A DNA stretch of 64,000 bases from NCBI GenBank assembly GCA_001695595.3, contig MBPM02000063.1, positions 372,001 to 436,000 on the forward strand. Direction: 5' to 3'. Each line of letters starts with the position of its first letter. Positions within the stretch are counted from its first letter, which is position 1. A model generated the notes under the pieces. The model was not told where the DNA came from. It searched no databases and saw only the letters and a list, made by a program, of their open reading frames with translations. This DNA is from Plasmopara viticola. Taxonomy: Eukaryota; Oomycota; Peronosporomycetes; Peronosporales; Peronosporaceae. A program made the position numbers and the translations under genes. This document shows, one piece after another, positions 34,005-47,790 of the stretch.

Positions 34005-37000
34005 AACGAGCTTTAGTTGTACTGCCCCTACAATTTTATTTATTAGGTTGACTAATTTATATAAAGTATCTATGTGGGTTTTGTAGAAACCTAAACCGGA
34101 ACGTTACTAAATTGCAAAACCGGTATAAATGTCAGAGTATATGGCGAGCTCAAAGCGTTTAGAGCGGCTTTTTCGTTACATGAAAAGTGGTATTAGCGGA
34201 ACCTTGTGACCTTTATACAAATATTCGTTCTTGATGACCAAGAAAGACTGCCCCGATCGCTCGGTTCATGAAGCAATCACCGACCCAGCCACCAAGCATA
34301 TCGTGTTTGCATTTAATGGTACATCCACACCAACAACAATCTTTGCGCCAAAGGCTATACCTGCACTAAAGGCAGCGTCTGCTTTTTTGGCGATTGGCCT
34401 CCTGTAACACAGTCGCGGAAGAAGCTTATCGAAATCGGTCGTCGGATGAGACTGGGGTGCGGGCGGGGCGAAGTCGGTGAAGGAGGGCGAGTGTTTGTTG
34501 CTTACAGCAAATTAAGAAGTGACATTATATGGAGAGCTCGTACGACTTATTTTCTTGCTACAGCCTATCTGGTCATCTACTGCCACCATCATTAAGATTA
34601 CACAATCTTTTTTAGCCATCTGGTTTTTCACACATCTTAGATTACTTCCAGCCGTTATGGCCTCTTTATCCAATTAATTTTGGAACATATAAAACTTTCT
34701 TCTGGTCGAAAACTGTATAGTCGCCTATTCCTATGGATAGTACTAATGTATACCTATATTGAGAATAACGTAGAAGCCGTTGCCGGCAAACCTACCGGTG
34801 ACGATGGTTGCGTCACACCTTTCCGCCGAATAACCGCTATCAACTCCACCACAGCGAGTTACGCATGCGTATTATTTGCATTTGCACAAAATTAGCTGCT
34901 TCTCAGCAATGAAGATCATAAAAAACGTTACAAGCGCTCCACTTAGCGCAAATCTGGCTCAGAAGGACGTAGAGAAGCTTGTAATTGACGACTATGTCAT
35001 CAAACTTCACAGGTTTAGATATAAGCTTCGAGGCCATCAGATTTGTCGATTACGCGAAAGTGAAGACTGAAATTTGCTCCGCAAATAAAAGGGCCAAGGA
35101 GCCATCGTAAAATGCTTTCCTCGACAACAATGTCAGTGTGAAAAATTAAGGAAAGGGTGAGGTCAAATACGACAACCCACGGTAGATCACTAGGGATGTA
35201 CCGTAGCCTGTCGTCGTTTTTATCAGCACAAGCGCTCCGCAATAGACCCACTTTTCTCTGAGTAACGGGCGCGACGAGCAAGGTTAGCCTCTCGTTGTGC
35301 AGTACAATTTATTCACGTAGACTGGTATTATCTGGATGAACAAGGCGTACTTATTCGCATTTTGTGATTTTCGGTGAAGTATGTGTAGTATTTGTAAAAT
35401 AATAGACCACTATTACAATATAGGCTTAAGTACATGCACTAGAAAAGTCGTGAAAAGTCCATGTTTATCAGCGGTGCAAAAGCAAATGATAAGAAAATGG
35501 AATACGGAGAAGAAATTGAAAGTAAAGCGGTTCGAGCCGCCTAATTTGCTTCTTAAGATGATTCGGTGATGTAATTTGGGCATCATTTGAGGACACTTAG
35601 GCTTGCCGCCTGCTGCATACAGAACTTTTAGACATGTTGTATTAAGGAATCAAATTATCACAAAATATGGTCAATGTGTTACGTATTTTGAGACGTAAAC
35701 GATTGATAATTACTAACTCAGAAACTATCATTAAGATGATGGTTACATAACAACACATTTGTGTCTGATAAATTCATGCGCCTAGCGAGCTTTTCGGAAG
35801 AAGAAGTAATGGTACAGCAAAAGTATATAGAATGTAAAGAAAATGTCGAGTGAGACAGACACGATTGATAAGACGCTGACAGAATTGACCCACCAAAACA
35901 AACCTTGAGACTGCGATATTGACTTGTGCATCGCGCCACGCTCGACAAAATGTATTTGTTGTGTTACTTGAACGCAATCGCTGTGAGCCGCGCATGTCAT
36001 CTAGCAAAATCGACAAACCTTGGATTGTCATTGTCAGTTATTGTGACACAATATGTCTTGGAGATAACTTTAAGCTGATACACGATGGCAAACACGAACG
36101 CGAGATAAACCTCGTTGACGCAAAAAGTAAACTTTAAGTTGCCATTTGCGGAGAGTGCAAGACCAGAACGGCATATACGGTGAATATATTATGATTGATT
36201 AAGAGTTTGTAAGTGCTTCATTGCAAACTACGCCAACATTTATTTAGCTTGAAGAAAGAGCTGCCAAGGATAAAAGTGAAAGAAGCGACTGACTTATCAG
36301 ATGAGTTCAATGCATAGACATACTGTGTTGATAGCAGTAACAACGACGATTTACCAAAAAAGGCCTTTCATTGCAGCACTATGCTTCAAAATTCGTTTTT
36401 GTTGAGACATCTTCCAGGCGTCAATTCAATTATTTGTGGATGATGTTGCTTATAATCTGCGTGAAAGGTTGGCACGATTATTGTAAATGTTTGCTCAAAT
36501 TTACCCAAAGTTCCGGGTATTCACAGAAAAATGCTTAATACCTATGGAAGGTATGACCACTTAAACCACTACAAAGCGGTGGGTTCTGTTGCTATGCAAA
36601 ACTGACGTTCATCAAGTACGATCGCAACTATCGTGCTGGAGGATGAGCAATTTCTATAGATAAGACCTGACAAAGAATTACTAGCCGAACAAAGAAGGCG
36701 ACGGTGGACTCAAGGTTCCCATCCCGGACTAGAAGCAATGACGACCTAGTTTTTGCAAGAAAAAAAGGGATCTAACTACCACTCAAAGATGAATTTGTCA
36801 ATAATTTCGGATTGGCTTTAAAGAAAATGTTTTTTGCTCTCCCACTTCGCTCTACGCTCTTGATAGACCGTGCAAGTACCACACAGTGCTGACGAATAAG
36901 TCTAAGCCAGCAAACCCCTCAATTCAAAAACGAACTCATTGACTGAACTTTTAAATTTGAATCGAGCACACAGCGGACGGAGCATTTTCAAAAAGCCCCA

Positions 37001-37732
37001 GCCAAAATTCCAGGTTCGATACTCGCAAAGCAGTGTGATTGTGATGTACTCTTTTACTAGTATCCTATCTCGAGTTCAACCTTGTGTGTTGCTAGGTGCA
37101 AGTTGCCAAGAAAATACAATGTTTCATTGGTGGAGGTTGATCGTCAATCACGCGAGTGCATGAAGTCGGAAGTGCCCGAAAAAATGGAAAAAAAGTGTGA
37201 AACATGTCATTGAAGTGGGAGACGAGTATATTGATTTTGGCGTTGGTATTCCGATTGCTTAGTCAAGAATCTACGGGTGGCATGTAAAATGCAATGATTT
37301 TCTCTATTATTCGACGTTTAGGGAGCGTAGGACATACTTTAAGTACCATATCAAATCTCTACCAAAACGGTCGTTCCTTACAAATTAAATCATTTGGCCT
37401 TTTGCTTTGTCATACATAAGCCATATATTCAGTATGATTTGTGCCAACAGCATCGTTGTGAAGTTTGCACGCTCAATTTGAGCCTTGTCGGTGTGAACAC
37501 ACTTCGACAGCTTTACAATGACCTATTCCACGTCCTCTTTTTTGCGCTATAACAATCATATATAAATGCAGTAGATCATTCACATGGATTTCAATTCAAG
37601 AAAGTTTAGTCGGCTTATTCTTAGCTTTGTTGTGCTCGTCACTGTGCATTACCGTTCAACATTTCATAATGTCTCTACTCATTTATATATATATGACTCA
37701 GTTTTGAGCATATTGTTACGCCTCCTGGATAT
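34005..37732. other. Gene-poor stretch, probably decayed repeats
   Basis: Only short open frames are present. A 57-codon frame at 34,233-34,406 (DCPDRSVHEAITDPATKHIV...) and one at 34,680-34,895 with a hydrophobic start (LFLWIVLMYTYIENN) look partly protein-like, but neither has a recognised domain. No tRNA, rRNA or intact transposon gene is seen. Confidence 0.4.
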
Positions 37733-37990
37733 TTTAGCTACCGAAACCCACGCACTAGAACTAACTCTCTAGCACGGCATTCTGGTAGCTATTCGACCCA
37801 TTATAGAATTGGGTTCCGTACCCTTCATTACACTGTGGTCATTTTGTCGGTCAGTAGGACTTCCAGCCCACCTTACTCTTTCACACCCGATTAGGTTGGG
37901 TTGATAGAGCAGTCAAACTTTTGGGCGTGATTGCTCGTCCAAGTACCTCCCGGCCCTAGCCTGATCGACTAACTACTCAAGGCACAGGGT
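37733..37990 (+). repeat. Diverged copy of the LTR internal sequence
   Basis: The segment from AGCTACCGAAACCCACGCAC to the region after GTGATTGCTCGTCC aligns by eye with 28,796-29,000 of the LTR (AGCTACCGCAACCCACGCGC ... GTGATTTCTCGTTCC), in the same orientation and at perhaps 65% identity. Ends are not clear. It is probably an older LTR of a related element. Confidence 0.5.
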
Positions 37991-39209
37991 CAGTTCGTGC
38001 CTCATGGAGCAATGTTCGTGTAATGCATCGCACCTTACTTGTTCATTTTGTCTAAAAGGATCCCTTTGGCCAAGCCGCCACGACAACAAAAGGATCCCTT
38101 TGGCCAAGCCGCCACGACAACAACACTTAGTACGCCTCTTGATATCACGAATGTCTGTTGTACGACGTATGTGGTCGGCGATTAGCTAACCTTATGATCC
38201 CACGCAATGTCATAGTGTCTGTTGGGGCCACTTACGGCAAATCATCGCGGAATAGGCTACCGTGCACATTAGGACTACCTCGACACTTGCATGTCTTTCG
38301 CATTGCCTCTAGTCATTTAAAAAGGAAGCTTTGTCTTTACGGAACGATGTTGATGAGCTCGATAAGCCTATCTAGCGACAGTTCTACCCTCGTCATCCGA
38401 CTTAGTCATGTTACTCATTCGCAAGCTTAGCGATACATCATTCTGCTACTTATGGATGACATGCGATGACAAAATTATATCTTTATTACGTCAAGTTTTT
38501 TCATATTCTTTTAGTCAGCTTTTGATAGTAATTTTGTGGAACGAGCATCGCCGGCGATAACTACGAGCAGATGAAGCCTGAGTGAAATCTTTACGAGGTA
38601 AAACCAATAAAAACGTTGATCTGACAAAACAATCTTCATGTAGCTCAAATTACCATCAAAAGCTCAGTGCTTTTTGCAGACGGAGTATCGGTACCTATTG
38701 TAGTCTAGGATATGTTTTGAGGCCCTAAGTCATCGATGGTGACGATATATGCTATTGCAAATTCATTAATGCGATGCAATGAGCGACTCTGACATGTTAA
38801 TGTTGATGTGATCTTGGGCACGACTGTCAAGGATGAAGTTAGTGGAGTAATAGAAGATTTACGCGCAGTAAATTTGAATTGGGATATTATATGAGATTTG
38901 CTTTATAATTAATCAAGTGCAGTAATTCTTGGGAACGACACTCCACGGGAAAATATTACATACATCGCAAATGGCACATATTTCTGACGTTTCAAATTGC
39001 ATTTCAAAGCGACAGAAGATCACTCACTTGGTTTGCCATTGAAAGCTATTTTGCCATTGAAAGGAGATATAGCAATGGCTTGATATTGTATCAAGACTAA
39101 GTTGATAATTACACTACTTGATATTTAATAAACGCTTTGACATTGCAAGTGCAGTACGAAGTATAAGCAAATCCATACTAAAGGTATAAACGCTAGTGCA
39201 AAGCAATAC
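37991..39209. other. Spacer without a recognisable gene
   Basis: Apart from a 34-bp tandem duplication listed separately, this stretch between the old LTR-like copy and the kinase gene shows no coding signal. Confidence 0.4.
38054..38121. repeat. Perfect 34-bp tandem duplication
   Basis: Two identical adjacent copies of a 34-bp unit starting AAAAGGATCCCTTTGGCCAA, at 38,054-38,087 and 38,088-38,121. No mismatch is seen, so the duplication is recent compared with the surrounding decayed sequence. Confidence 0.9.
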
Positions 39210-41149
39210 TTATGTCAGCATAACACTACACTTTATGAAGTCGTCACAGGTTGAGAACCTGCGCACAAATGCACATATGACAACATTAATAGGGAGTGCA
39301 CACAAGAAAAGAGTTCTACGTACACTTCGAAAAATGGTCTGGAGCGTCTCGATGGACACGCCACAGTCATCTGCAAGTTGCTCAAACGGAGTGCGACTTG
39401 AACTTTTGTGCTCTTGCTTTAAATGTTTCGCAAAAAGGTGAAAGAAAGAGTGCCTTTCCATTGGAAGAAGCGGAGAAGTCTCGATATTTGTAACTTCATA
39501 AGGAAGCTTTATAATGTCAGGATGACGATACGAGTACTCGACTACTAAACTCGCGATCGCTTCAGCATCTTTTGGTCCGACTAAGCGTGTTAGACCCAGA
39601 CTTTGCCACAGTCGAGAAAATTTTCGGATAGCCATACTGTGCCCGTACCCACTAATAAAAGGGTGAGTAAGAGCTTCTTCGGACGTGATGCGACGCTCTG
39701 GATCACGATTCAGCATCCGCTTAATAAAGTCTCGACAAATTGGTGAGAAGCGATTTGGAATCGGATGCAGTGGGTCATGACAAATGGCCTCTTCGAGTCC
39801 GAAAAAACCATCATCAACAGTGAACGGATAACCTCCAGTTGCGAGAGAAAATAACGTGATACCTAGCGACCAAATGTCGCTGACGAACGAGTAATAAGCT
39901 CCAGATATACGCTCAGGGGCCATGTACATTATAGTTCCCGTAAAATCTGAGAAGAACGAATTGGACTTTGCCAATGTGCTAGCCAGCCCAAAGTCCGCAA
40001 TCTATGGAAACAACAACACTGTAAATCGACACAAGCAGAAAAGCGCTAGTTGTGTACCTTAAAGTCACCATTGCGATTCATCAAAATGTTGGCCGGTTTG
40101 ATATCGCGATGAGCCGTTCTTAATATCACAAGTCAGTTTGAGTGCTTACAACAGATACATATGACTCAAAAAAACCTTTGACTGTGTAGATGATCGAGTG
40201 CTGTAATGCAGCAAAATGCGGCGTGTCGTAGCACTTCTTCCGACATGGTCACCTTTGCATCAATGAGGTCTTGAAGACTGCCCATGTCCATAAATTCCAT
40301 GACGACCGAGACGGCACATTGTGCTGGTTTAAGAAAAGCTCCATAGAACGTGACAAGGTACGGACACAGCAAGTAGCGAGCTCTTTTAAAGTGGTGTTGG
40401 AGCATATCAGCGCTGCTACGCAAGTCATCTCGATCATCGATTGAAGCCAAATTTTCATGAAGTGTATGAAGTTCCCGTTTGACCAAGTGACGGTCTGCTT
40501 CTTGAAACACAAACACTTCTTTCACAGCAACTAACTTAAATGTTGGCATGTAGAGAGAAAGAAACACAGTGCCACCAGCTCCTTTGCCAAGTTTTTTCAC
40601 ACGTTTTGTCCATTTTCCCAAATCTTCAGGTCCATCGTAAGCTACTTCATTATAATCTGCAGCTTCTGGTGAATTCATACTTAACGTGATACTCGAGGCA
40701 CGTCGTGAGCGGTGTGAAGGCTCTTTTTGTACAGGTGTTGATTCGTAGGAAACAAGATCGATCGATGCTCGATTGTAGTCTGTTTGACTTTCAATTCCCG
40801 GTGTCGTCATCCAGGGCAACGCCGGTTGCTCCAATTTATCTAGTGACAAGTGCAATCTCATCTTCCGCTTTGCGGTTGGATCAAAAACTGGCTTTACGAA
40901 ACTTGCTTCACCAACGTCGACAGTCCCTCCATCTTCCTTGTTGTCCAAAATGGTATCAAGTACACGCTTTGAACGAATTTGACGCACTTGACGTGCTGCA
41001 ATTGCTGCGGCACGGACACTCGCGTGAAGGTTAGGACTGGCAATGCCATGAACCGAGCTGACCCGGTTACGATTGTGACCATCTCGCTCTCGACTATTTT
41101 GATAACCTTTTCCATTCCGGACAGGAAACGATGAAGCTGTCGATAGCAT
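39210..41149 (-). CDS. STE7-like (MAPKK-type) protein kinase, three exons
   Basis: Exons are 41149-40176, 40118-40058 and 40001-39210 (introns 57 and 56 bp); the protein is 608 residues. The kinase domain starts near residue 180: LGKGAGGTVFLS (glycine loop), LVAVKEV (lysine), VVMEFMDMGSLQDLI (hinge), AHRDIKPANIL encoded by the 61-bp exon 2, IADFGLAS at the start of exon 3, then GTIMYMAPERISGAYYSFVSD and RDPERRITSEEAL. Without splicing, the catalytic loop would be lost, which confirms both introns. The APER and SDIWSLG forms and the HPFI end resemble MAP kinase kinases. The long N terminus is basic and Ser-rich; the C-terminal ~130 residues are not recognised. A signalling role is likely; the substrate is unknown. 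Confidence 0.85.
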
Positions 41150-41302
41150 AAGTCTCTAAGAATTATGGGCTATATGAGTTGATTTGATGAACCTAGCCTG
41201 CGTCTATTTTCATATTATGAGGTCTGTTACTTTTCCATACTAGAGTTTGCCGCGAATCGGTTCCTATAAATAATGCAAATTTTTGGATACTCCGCGATCA
41301 CA

Positions 41303-42924
41303 TCATAACAAATTCTGTACTAGCGCTTCCATGCTCTGCATTTGTGCTTCGTCAAAAGACTTTTTAGTCATATCGGCAAGATAAATGACGCCACTGAGGC
41401 ATAAATGACTTTGCGGTCTATTATAGTCTAGTTTACAATTTATTACCAAGCACAAGGCTTGGTCGCAGCCCGAATCGCACAGCAGGTCGGACAACGCAAC
41501 GCAAAAGTTGATGGTTGCTGGACAAGAAAGAATAGCGATATAGTCGCTAATCGTAATTTTGGAGTAGATGTTGCTGGATCGCTGCAATATTCGTGAGGAT
41601 CTTAGCTGCCAATTCCTGCCAATGCAATGCATCCTGTTGAAGGCGTAAAGTATGTAACGTTTATAGTGTTTACGTAATTCGAGCAAAACGTACATTGCGG
41701 GCAACTCCCACATGCTCTGGGTCAATTGAAGTGGCAGAAGTGTGGAGCTAAAGTCTGAGCCGAGAATAGTTGGCACGAAACAATTTAAATTTGCTGTAAG
41801 ATTGGTCTAAGTTTTGTGCAAAGCACGACTAGTCCCGAGTCCGTGCATCTTTACTGCGATATTTGAATCGATACACTAATTTAAGTATCAGAATTTACAT
41901 TTGGATCATAAAATCGTAGAAATTTAATCACACGCAAATTGTAGCACTTTGTTCTCCTTCCACTTGCACCCATCACATACTAATCTATGTTTTGCGTTGC
42001 AATCTTTTTGTATAAACAAGCTACGCTGTCCCAAATTTGGCGCATTCGTCTCGTACTGAAGTGTGGCTTGTTCTTCTAGAATTCGTGAAACAGGATCCAC
42101 TTGCTCAGGCAATTGTTTTGATGAACAAGGTGTTTCTAATTTTACAGATATCGAGAGAGCTAACCAATGGCCGTTATTTCATCCGCGTTTTGAAAATCCT
42201 CATGATTCTCGGCGGTCACAGTCTCATGGTTAACTCAGGGAGTGCATTTCTCATCGGATCTGCTATCGTTTCCCTTACGAAAACATTCCAGCGGGATACA
42301 AATTGGTCCGTCTCGTAATTGCGTTGCTTCTATCGCCGGCCAAAACGGTTCGATTTATGTATTGTTTCAGCACTAAGCACAGAAATAGAATAGTAAATAA
42401 TCCATTTATGCAATTCCTCCTTGCAGACAAAGAGTAGTGGGTAACCTATCAGCAGGGATTGCAGTTGCATCTCAATGAGTGGGCGTACTGTTTTATCTGT
42501 ACTCTGTAGGGTGCATTCGTCAGATCTAGCTCGATTTGTTGATCCAAACGACGGAGACATAGAGGATATAGTATGATATACTCATAAAAATTTATGATAT
42601 TTGGCCTGAAAAAGTCTCGTGTTTATCACATAGTGACTTCACCTTTACAAATTTGGTGGACAAGTAAGTGAAGTCAGACAAAAGTTTGATCCCGCTTGGC
42701 TTCTTTGTAGATCCAAACGTTTCTGGCGTACTGCTGCAGGGACATAAGCCAACTTTATCTCTGCTTGACTGAAGCTGACCGCAACACGGACATTGTGCTG
42801 TTAGTGTGCCGCCTGGGTAAGGTAGTGAATTTGGTACCTTTTTCAGCCAGGGATATATAACAAAGCTGCTTAAAAGTATAATTTGTTCGGTTCGGTATAC
42901 GCGTTTATCACTACGCTTAGACAA
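41303..42924 (-). CDS. Unrecognised multi-exon gene, exon structure unresolved
   Basis: Several minus-strand open pieces in order look coding: 42924 downward (MSKRSDKRVYRTEQ, a hydrophobic stretch, then CPCCGQLQSSRDKVGLCPC), about 42,550-42,415 (RSDECTLQSTDKTVRPLIEM), about 42,350-42,265 (VLKQYINRTVLAGDRSNAIT up to an ATGTTTTC|GTAAGG donor), 42,110-41,930 (EQVDPVSRILEEQATLQYET...CDGCKW) and 41,800-41,303 (MWELPAMYVLLELRKHYKRY ... ALVQNLL-stop). A 73-bp intron at about 42,345-42,417 with CTTAG acceptor joins the second and third pieces in phase. The other joins could not be fixed. The paired cysteines suggest zinc binding. I do not recognise the family. Alternative: two adjacent genes. Confidence 0.4.
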
Positions 42925-45900
42925 GCGCTATTAGAGCTCTCTCTGATGTCAACAGCTGGCTAGATGGTCAGAGGGAGCGAGTTTACCATGATCGATGACA
43001 CGCTACTCAGTAGAGTGCTGAGGGAGCGAGTTTACCATGATCGATGACACGCTACTCAGTAGAGTGCTGAGGCACCGCATTCGTGGGCCGACGAGCTGTT
43101 GGAGGTGTTTGCGCTAAGCAATACAGCTCAAACATCAACGGGCTTGACGGCTCAAAGTTCTGCTAGGGTGGTCATACAGCAATTGTGCATGGCTTTACTA
43201 GTATAAAGTCCTGATATCAATCCAAAGAAGCTGCAGCTTGGTCTTCAAAGTAACAGAGCAATGGTAAGCGCGAACACTTAATCAAGCTCTTCATGAAGAC
43301 GACGCAAAAGTCAGGTGAGGGTTGAAATCTTAGTTGCGTCTTGACTGCACTAGCCAGCTGCATTTCCAAGTGTGAACCAGAAGCGTTTTTCTATGGGTGC
43401 TTCGAGCTTTTGTCGATCGGCGTGGTAAATGTTGTCACGGATCTTATGGGAGTCATTTAATTGGCTGCAGAAAGTTTGAAAGGCTGTTGCGATACGAGAG
43501 CGTTTTGGATCAAACTTATGGCATTCCACACCTTTGGAGCACGATAAGAGCGATTGCTTATCTGTGCCCAGAACTTAGGTTTTAAGCGACTGTCTTCGCA
43601 TTACATCGCAGCCAGGAGATGGGCAAGCTGCCGTTCCTGCTCACAAATGAAAAAAAAAACGTCCAGAGTAGATTCGACCCTGCATTTGAGTTCTTGAAGG
43701 TTAATATATTTCCCGAAAAGGTTTCTTCACCAAAAACTGAAGCGGTTCTCGGGCTGGAGAGTACCTCGACGATACCCTCGAACCACGTGCTACACATTCT
43801 TATCTTTATGCTTATTACGACGTCAAATCAAATCGATGAGCGGGACTGAGTGCGGTGTGAAAAAGCATGCGCATAGCTCTAAGGTTGTAAAGTATTTTTT
43901 TGAACATTTTTTCCTAGTAAAAATTGAGCAAGAAGTAGCAGTTAAAGAACCCCCACGGGTCACGAAAAAAAAAAGCCATTAGGCTACTGTAACATCCGGA
44001 AGATCATTTTTCTTCTCAGACCTGCTTCCACGAATGAAGAAAAAAATCATAGGACAGTAATTAATGTAAAATCTCGGCGATGGGCGATTTTTTTACGTTT
44101 TTAACCCACCCGTGGATGAAATTAGAGACATCGTTTTTGTGAGCAAATTATTCTGAACCTCCACCATGATGATTTCGTCAGTGAGAGCATTAAGGTCGGG
44201 TATCTACAACTGGATAGCAAATGGACTTTTCGGCGCTAGGTACAACTTTCAGACGATCCATTCATCTACTTATATCTAATACCGTCAAAGTACTGTGAGA
44301 AAAGCGGATTCATCCTTGAACTCCAAATACGTTATTATCTTCATCAAGTTTAACTACAAGTGCTTCTACCGTTGCAATTTTTTGAGTGTACACATCAGCT
44401 TATACGAATGTCGCTTACCTAACGCAGGCTGTGATAAACTTAAGGACAACTAGAAATTCTAGAGAAAATAGATATTAGTTAGTTTTGAAGTGAGGCTGAA
44501 AGCTCACTGTAATTAAGTTAGAGGAGCAATACGTCGGGCTTAATATCGACGCGTATAGGATGAATTTAGATTTGCACATATTAGGATGCAACTTGCGACG
44601 AGGCCTTGCACCACCTCGCACACTTAAACAAATTTCGCTTTTACTAGGCTTAGTAAGATCGACGTTAGCAATCGACTGTAGTTTTAAAACTGCTATAATA
44701 AATTAGAAGCTTTTCAAGTTTTGCGATATTCTCTTTCATTTTCTGTAAGCAACTAAAATTTTCTGCCGCAATTTTGGCCAAAACTTTATGCCTTTTTGAC
44801 ATTATCAGAAGTTTTAGTATCCCGACCGGTGTCAAGCATCAAAACCCACCACTCTTTTTGACATTATGATAGGTATGATGGAATCTCGGCTTTATGTGGA
44901 GGTCCGTTTCATCCTCCATAACTAAGACTTGGATTACCTTCAACAAAAGGGAGAAAAAATAATCAAATAGTTGGTTGACCTTACTAAGAAAAGTCGGGTA
45001 GGTTGTGATCAAACAGGCAGCAAAAAAGGTTTTCAGTCAGCTAAGTGGTAGCACAGTCACCCGTATCACATCTTTTATTAAAAAGGATGCGCCTACAACT
45101 TGGATGGCGAGTAAGAAGGGATTTGCTCGCCAAAGTAAAGCTTGAATATAGCAATATCTAGGCAAGACTCCATCTCTGCCACAGCGAAGACCGCGTGTAA
45201 TTTATCTACCTTCGTCCGGTGACTTTTACCTTTAAGAGATGAAGAGAATAAGAAGCACGCAAGCGAAATAACTGTACTCGCTCAAATTTTCACCGATCAA
45301 GGCTATAAATTTCTCAAAAGTAACGACAGCTTTGTCAAAATGGCTTTACTAATCGAAGTTTAGCTTTTAAGCAGCGTCAGAACAGAAAAGAATCGTTCAT
45401 TCTACACACTAAAGAGTACTGATTCAGCCTTTATTTAGAATTTAGCCTCATCGTGAGAGCGATGAGGTTGTACGGTGAACAAAAAATCGATGACTTGGAT
45501 CGAACCAGTGAGCGTTAACAAGATTGCTCTTGCTTTTAGATCGTATCTAAAAGCACAATTTTTTATTTAGATCGAACAAACATTCTCAAGCTTGGTGTAC
45601 GAATCAGAAGGACCGACACCCTCGTGCAGATGTAATTTTACGAAAATGTCATTGTAAAAATGGTAGCTGAGGTCAGTCCTGTTGTCAAATTGAAAGCTTT
45701 ACTTAAAGGTTTTAGTCAAATTTGTATACTGCTTATCTACTAATATCTGGTTGATCGGGCGCCAAGCGTCGCCAATAAATTTATCGTATCCAATCTAACA
45801 AGCACTTGTTACTACCCCATATAACAATTTGAGTGTCTGACCGCTTTTCTTTCCTGAGATCATTGCTGCCTATATATTGTTAGCTTTAACTTCTTGTAAA

Positions 45901-47790
45901 TAGTCTAGATTATTTAAGTTTGTCTCAGTCCACTGCAAGCTCTGGTACTGTTGGCAGTGCCGCCAAAAATAATTCCAGATAATATTTCTATTCAGCGATT
46001 ATGCCGTTTGCAACACCCCGGAATCGATTTAGTTTATATATATGCAAAACTATGTTACCCGGTGTTGATGGCATTCTCTACTCACCTTTTATCGCGGGTT
46101 TGCGGAGCAGTGTAATATGCACTTGATGGTGCTGTAATACCCAACTGTTAGGGATTGTTACTTGTTTATCTGGCAAGTATACGATTCCCATTTACTGACC
46201 TGCAAGTAATTGTGCTGTACAACCGATAACAAAGCGCTAGATATAGCGTCTTAGAAGCCGACGAAAGTAGGCTACCTGTTCAGTTATCATTCCGGTTTCT
46301 TGATTTTGCCCATATTAAAAATTCTATTACTTTCTTATGGGCCTATCGTATTGATCTTAGATGTGCATCTTCCCACGCGCAATAGGGGTGACAAGATTGC
46401 CTATCAAAGCTCTGTCGCACAAAATTTAATGGCTGGCGCCATTGGTTTTATTCGTTCATCGAATCAGAGCTCGATTTTTTTCCAGCTAGGCTAAATTAGT
46501 ATTTGTCCATGCCAAGGAGAAGAAGTACACGTAATGTCGAACTTTAAGAATTAAGTTTTTTTATACCTTAGAATTATTTAAAACATCTCGTTATCAGTCG
46601 AACCGGAATCCATTTTGCACATTGTCAAATTGTTAGTCGACTTCTTTCTCCACAACAAAATTGTTTGCCGGTGCGCAAAATTTTTCGACATGAAGGAGTC
46701 TGCCAAGACATAAATTGTACTTTATAATTTAACACAATTACGCGTACACATCGCTGCTGGCTTCCCCTTCAGTAGCCATCAAGCTCAGTGGCTAGATTTC
46801 CATGGCGTGTACCAGCCACGCACCCACTGTTGAGATCTTTCACAATAGGATTTACTTATGTTGTATCATTTCAGCAGCGGAAGTCACTTCACTTGTCAGC
46901 ACTTGTGTGCATCGGGACTGAGCTAAATTTTGAAAGACAACAAACACCATAACCCAAGGCGCTTCTAATACATGGCATGTCGAAGAAGCGTATTTTTAGT
47001 GGCTACTCTCTCTACCCAAAAAAGCGATTTGTGTCACTACTGCCAGCTGCACTCTAAAAAAGTGAGTTCATGGCGGGTCCATCTCGTGGCCACCTCGAAA
47101 TACAATAACTTTGATGTGTTTGGCGGGTGACATTTAGATTGTGAAGGCAATATATTCATTATGAATTGCGCTTACCTTTTAAGTAGGCAAAAAAAGCGTT
47201 TGTATAAGTGAGTGCCAAGTCTTTTGAGGAAGTAAGGAAAGTTGCGCATGTACAAAATGGCTTGGACCCTACAGTAGGTGTTACCCCTGGGGGGGCGTCG
47301 AGTCTGTTCTGCTTGATCCTTATAGCAGAAACTCCGCAGCAGGCTTCAGCTAATTAGCAGTAGGGAGGGCTGAATTTGTGCCCATTTCTTAAGCCTTTGA
47401 AAGTCAGCAGCTCCCTTGAGCAGTACAAAGTGCGTGTACAATGGATGCAGGAAGGTAGTACAATTTGTCTTAAGAACTTAAGGGTAGACAGTTCACCCAC
47501 GTAGGCGTGAAATTGATTTGCTAGTGCTGCCAGGTGTCACGGTGGCACTAAGCGTCTCGAGCTTGCAGGAAGGCACGTCTAGTCTTAAAAAAAATGTATT
47601 ATTTTGTAAGGTTTTCAGCTAATATTTTGTCGTCGGAAAGCGACAAAATCTGATTTCTACCCTAAACTCTACATAGATGATGCAATATAATCTAAGCGCT
47701 GGTTTTATAAGCATTGCATTCACACAGATCTGATAATTGTGACAATTACTGCGCATTGCCGGTACCGTACACATTACTTCAACCTTTGCT
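42925..47790. other. Long gene-poor stretch of decayed repeats
   Basis: No intact gene across 4.9 kb. A + strand piece at 45,680-45,740 (VVKLKALLKGFSQI) resembles the copia RT segment K.RLVAKGF.Q, and one at 45,285 (IFTDQGYKFLKSND) resembles an integrase, but both are weak. A frame at 46,300-46,494 is hydrophobic at its start and has no recognised domain. The seven-G run near 47,290 and GC-rich patches at 47,270-47,580 may be LTR pieces. Confidence 0.4.
42971..43068. repeat. Perfect 49-bp tandem duplication
   Basis: Two identical adjacent copies of a 49-bp unit starting GAGGGAGCGAGTTTACCATG (42,971-43,019 and 43,020-43,068). It is not within a gene I can recognise. Confidence 0.9.

Noticed and set aside
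34680..34895. RxLR- or crinkler-type secreted effector
   Set aside because: The hydrophobic start is preceded by other coding sequence, and no RxLR, dEER or LFLAK motif is present here or elsewhere in the clear genes.
35480..35560. tRNA gene, from a GCGGTTCGAGCCGC stem-loop resembling a T arm
   Set aside because: The upstream bases do not fold into the anticodon and D arms; other GTTCGA sites (27.5, 45.5 and 60.6 kb) fail the same test.
45280..45745. Copia-type retrotransposon gene
   Set aside because: Two short matches (integrase-like and RT-like) are too weak and lack the catalytic residues; mentioned only in the region entry.
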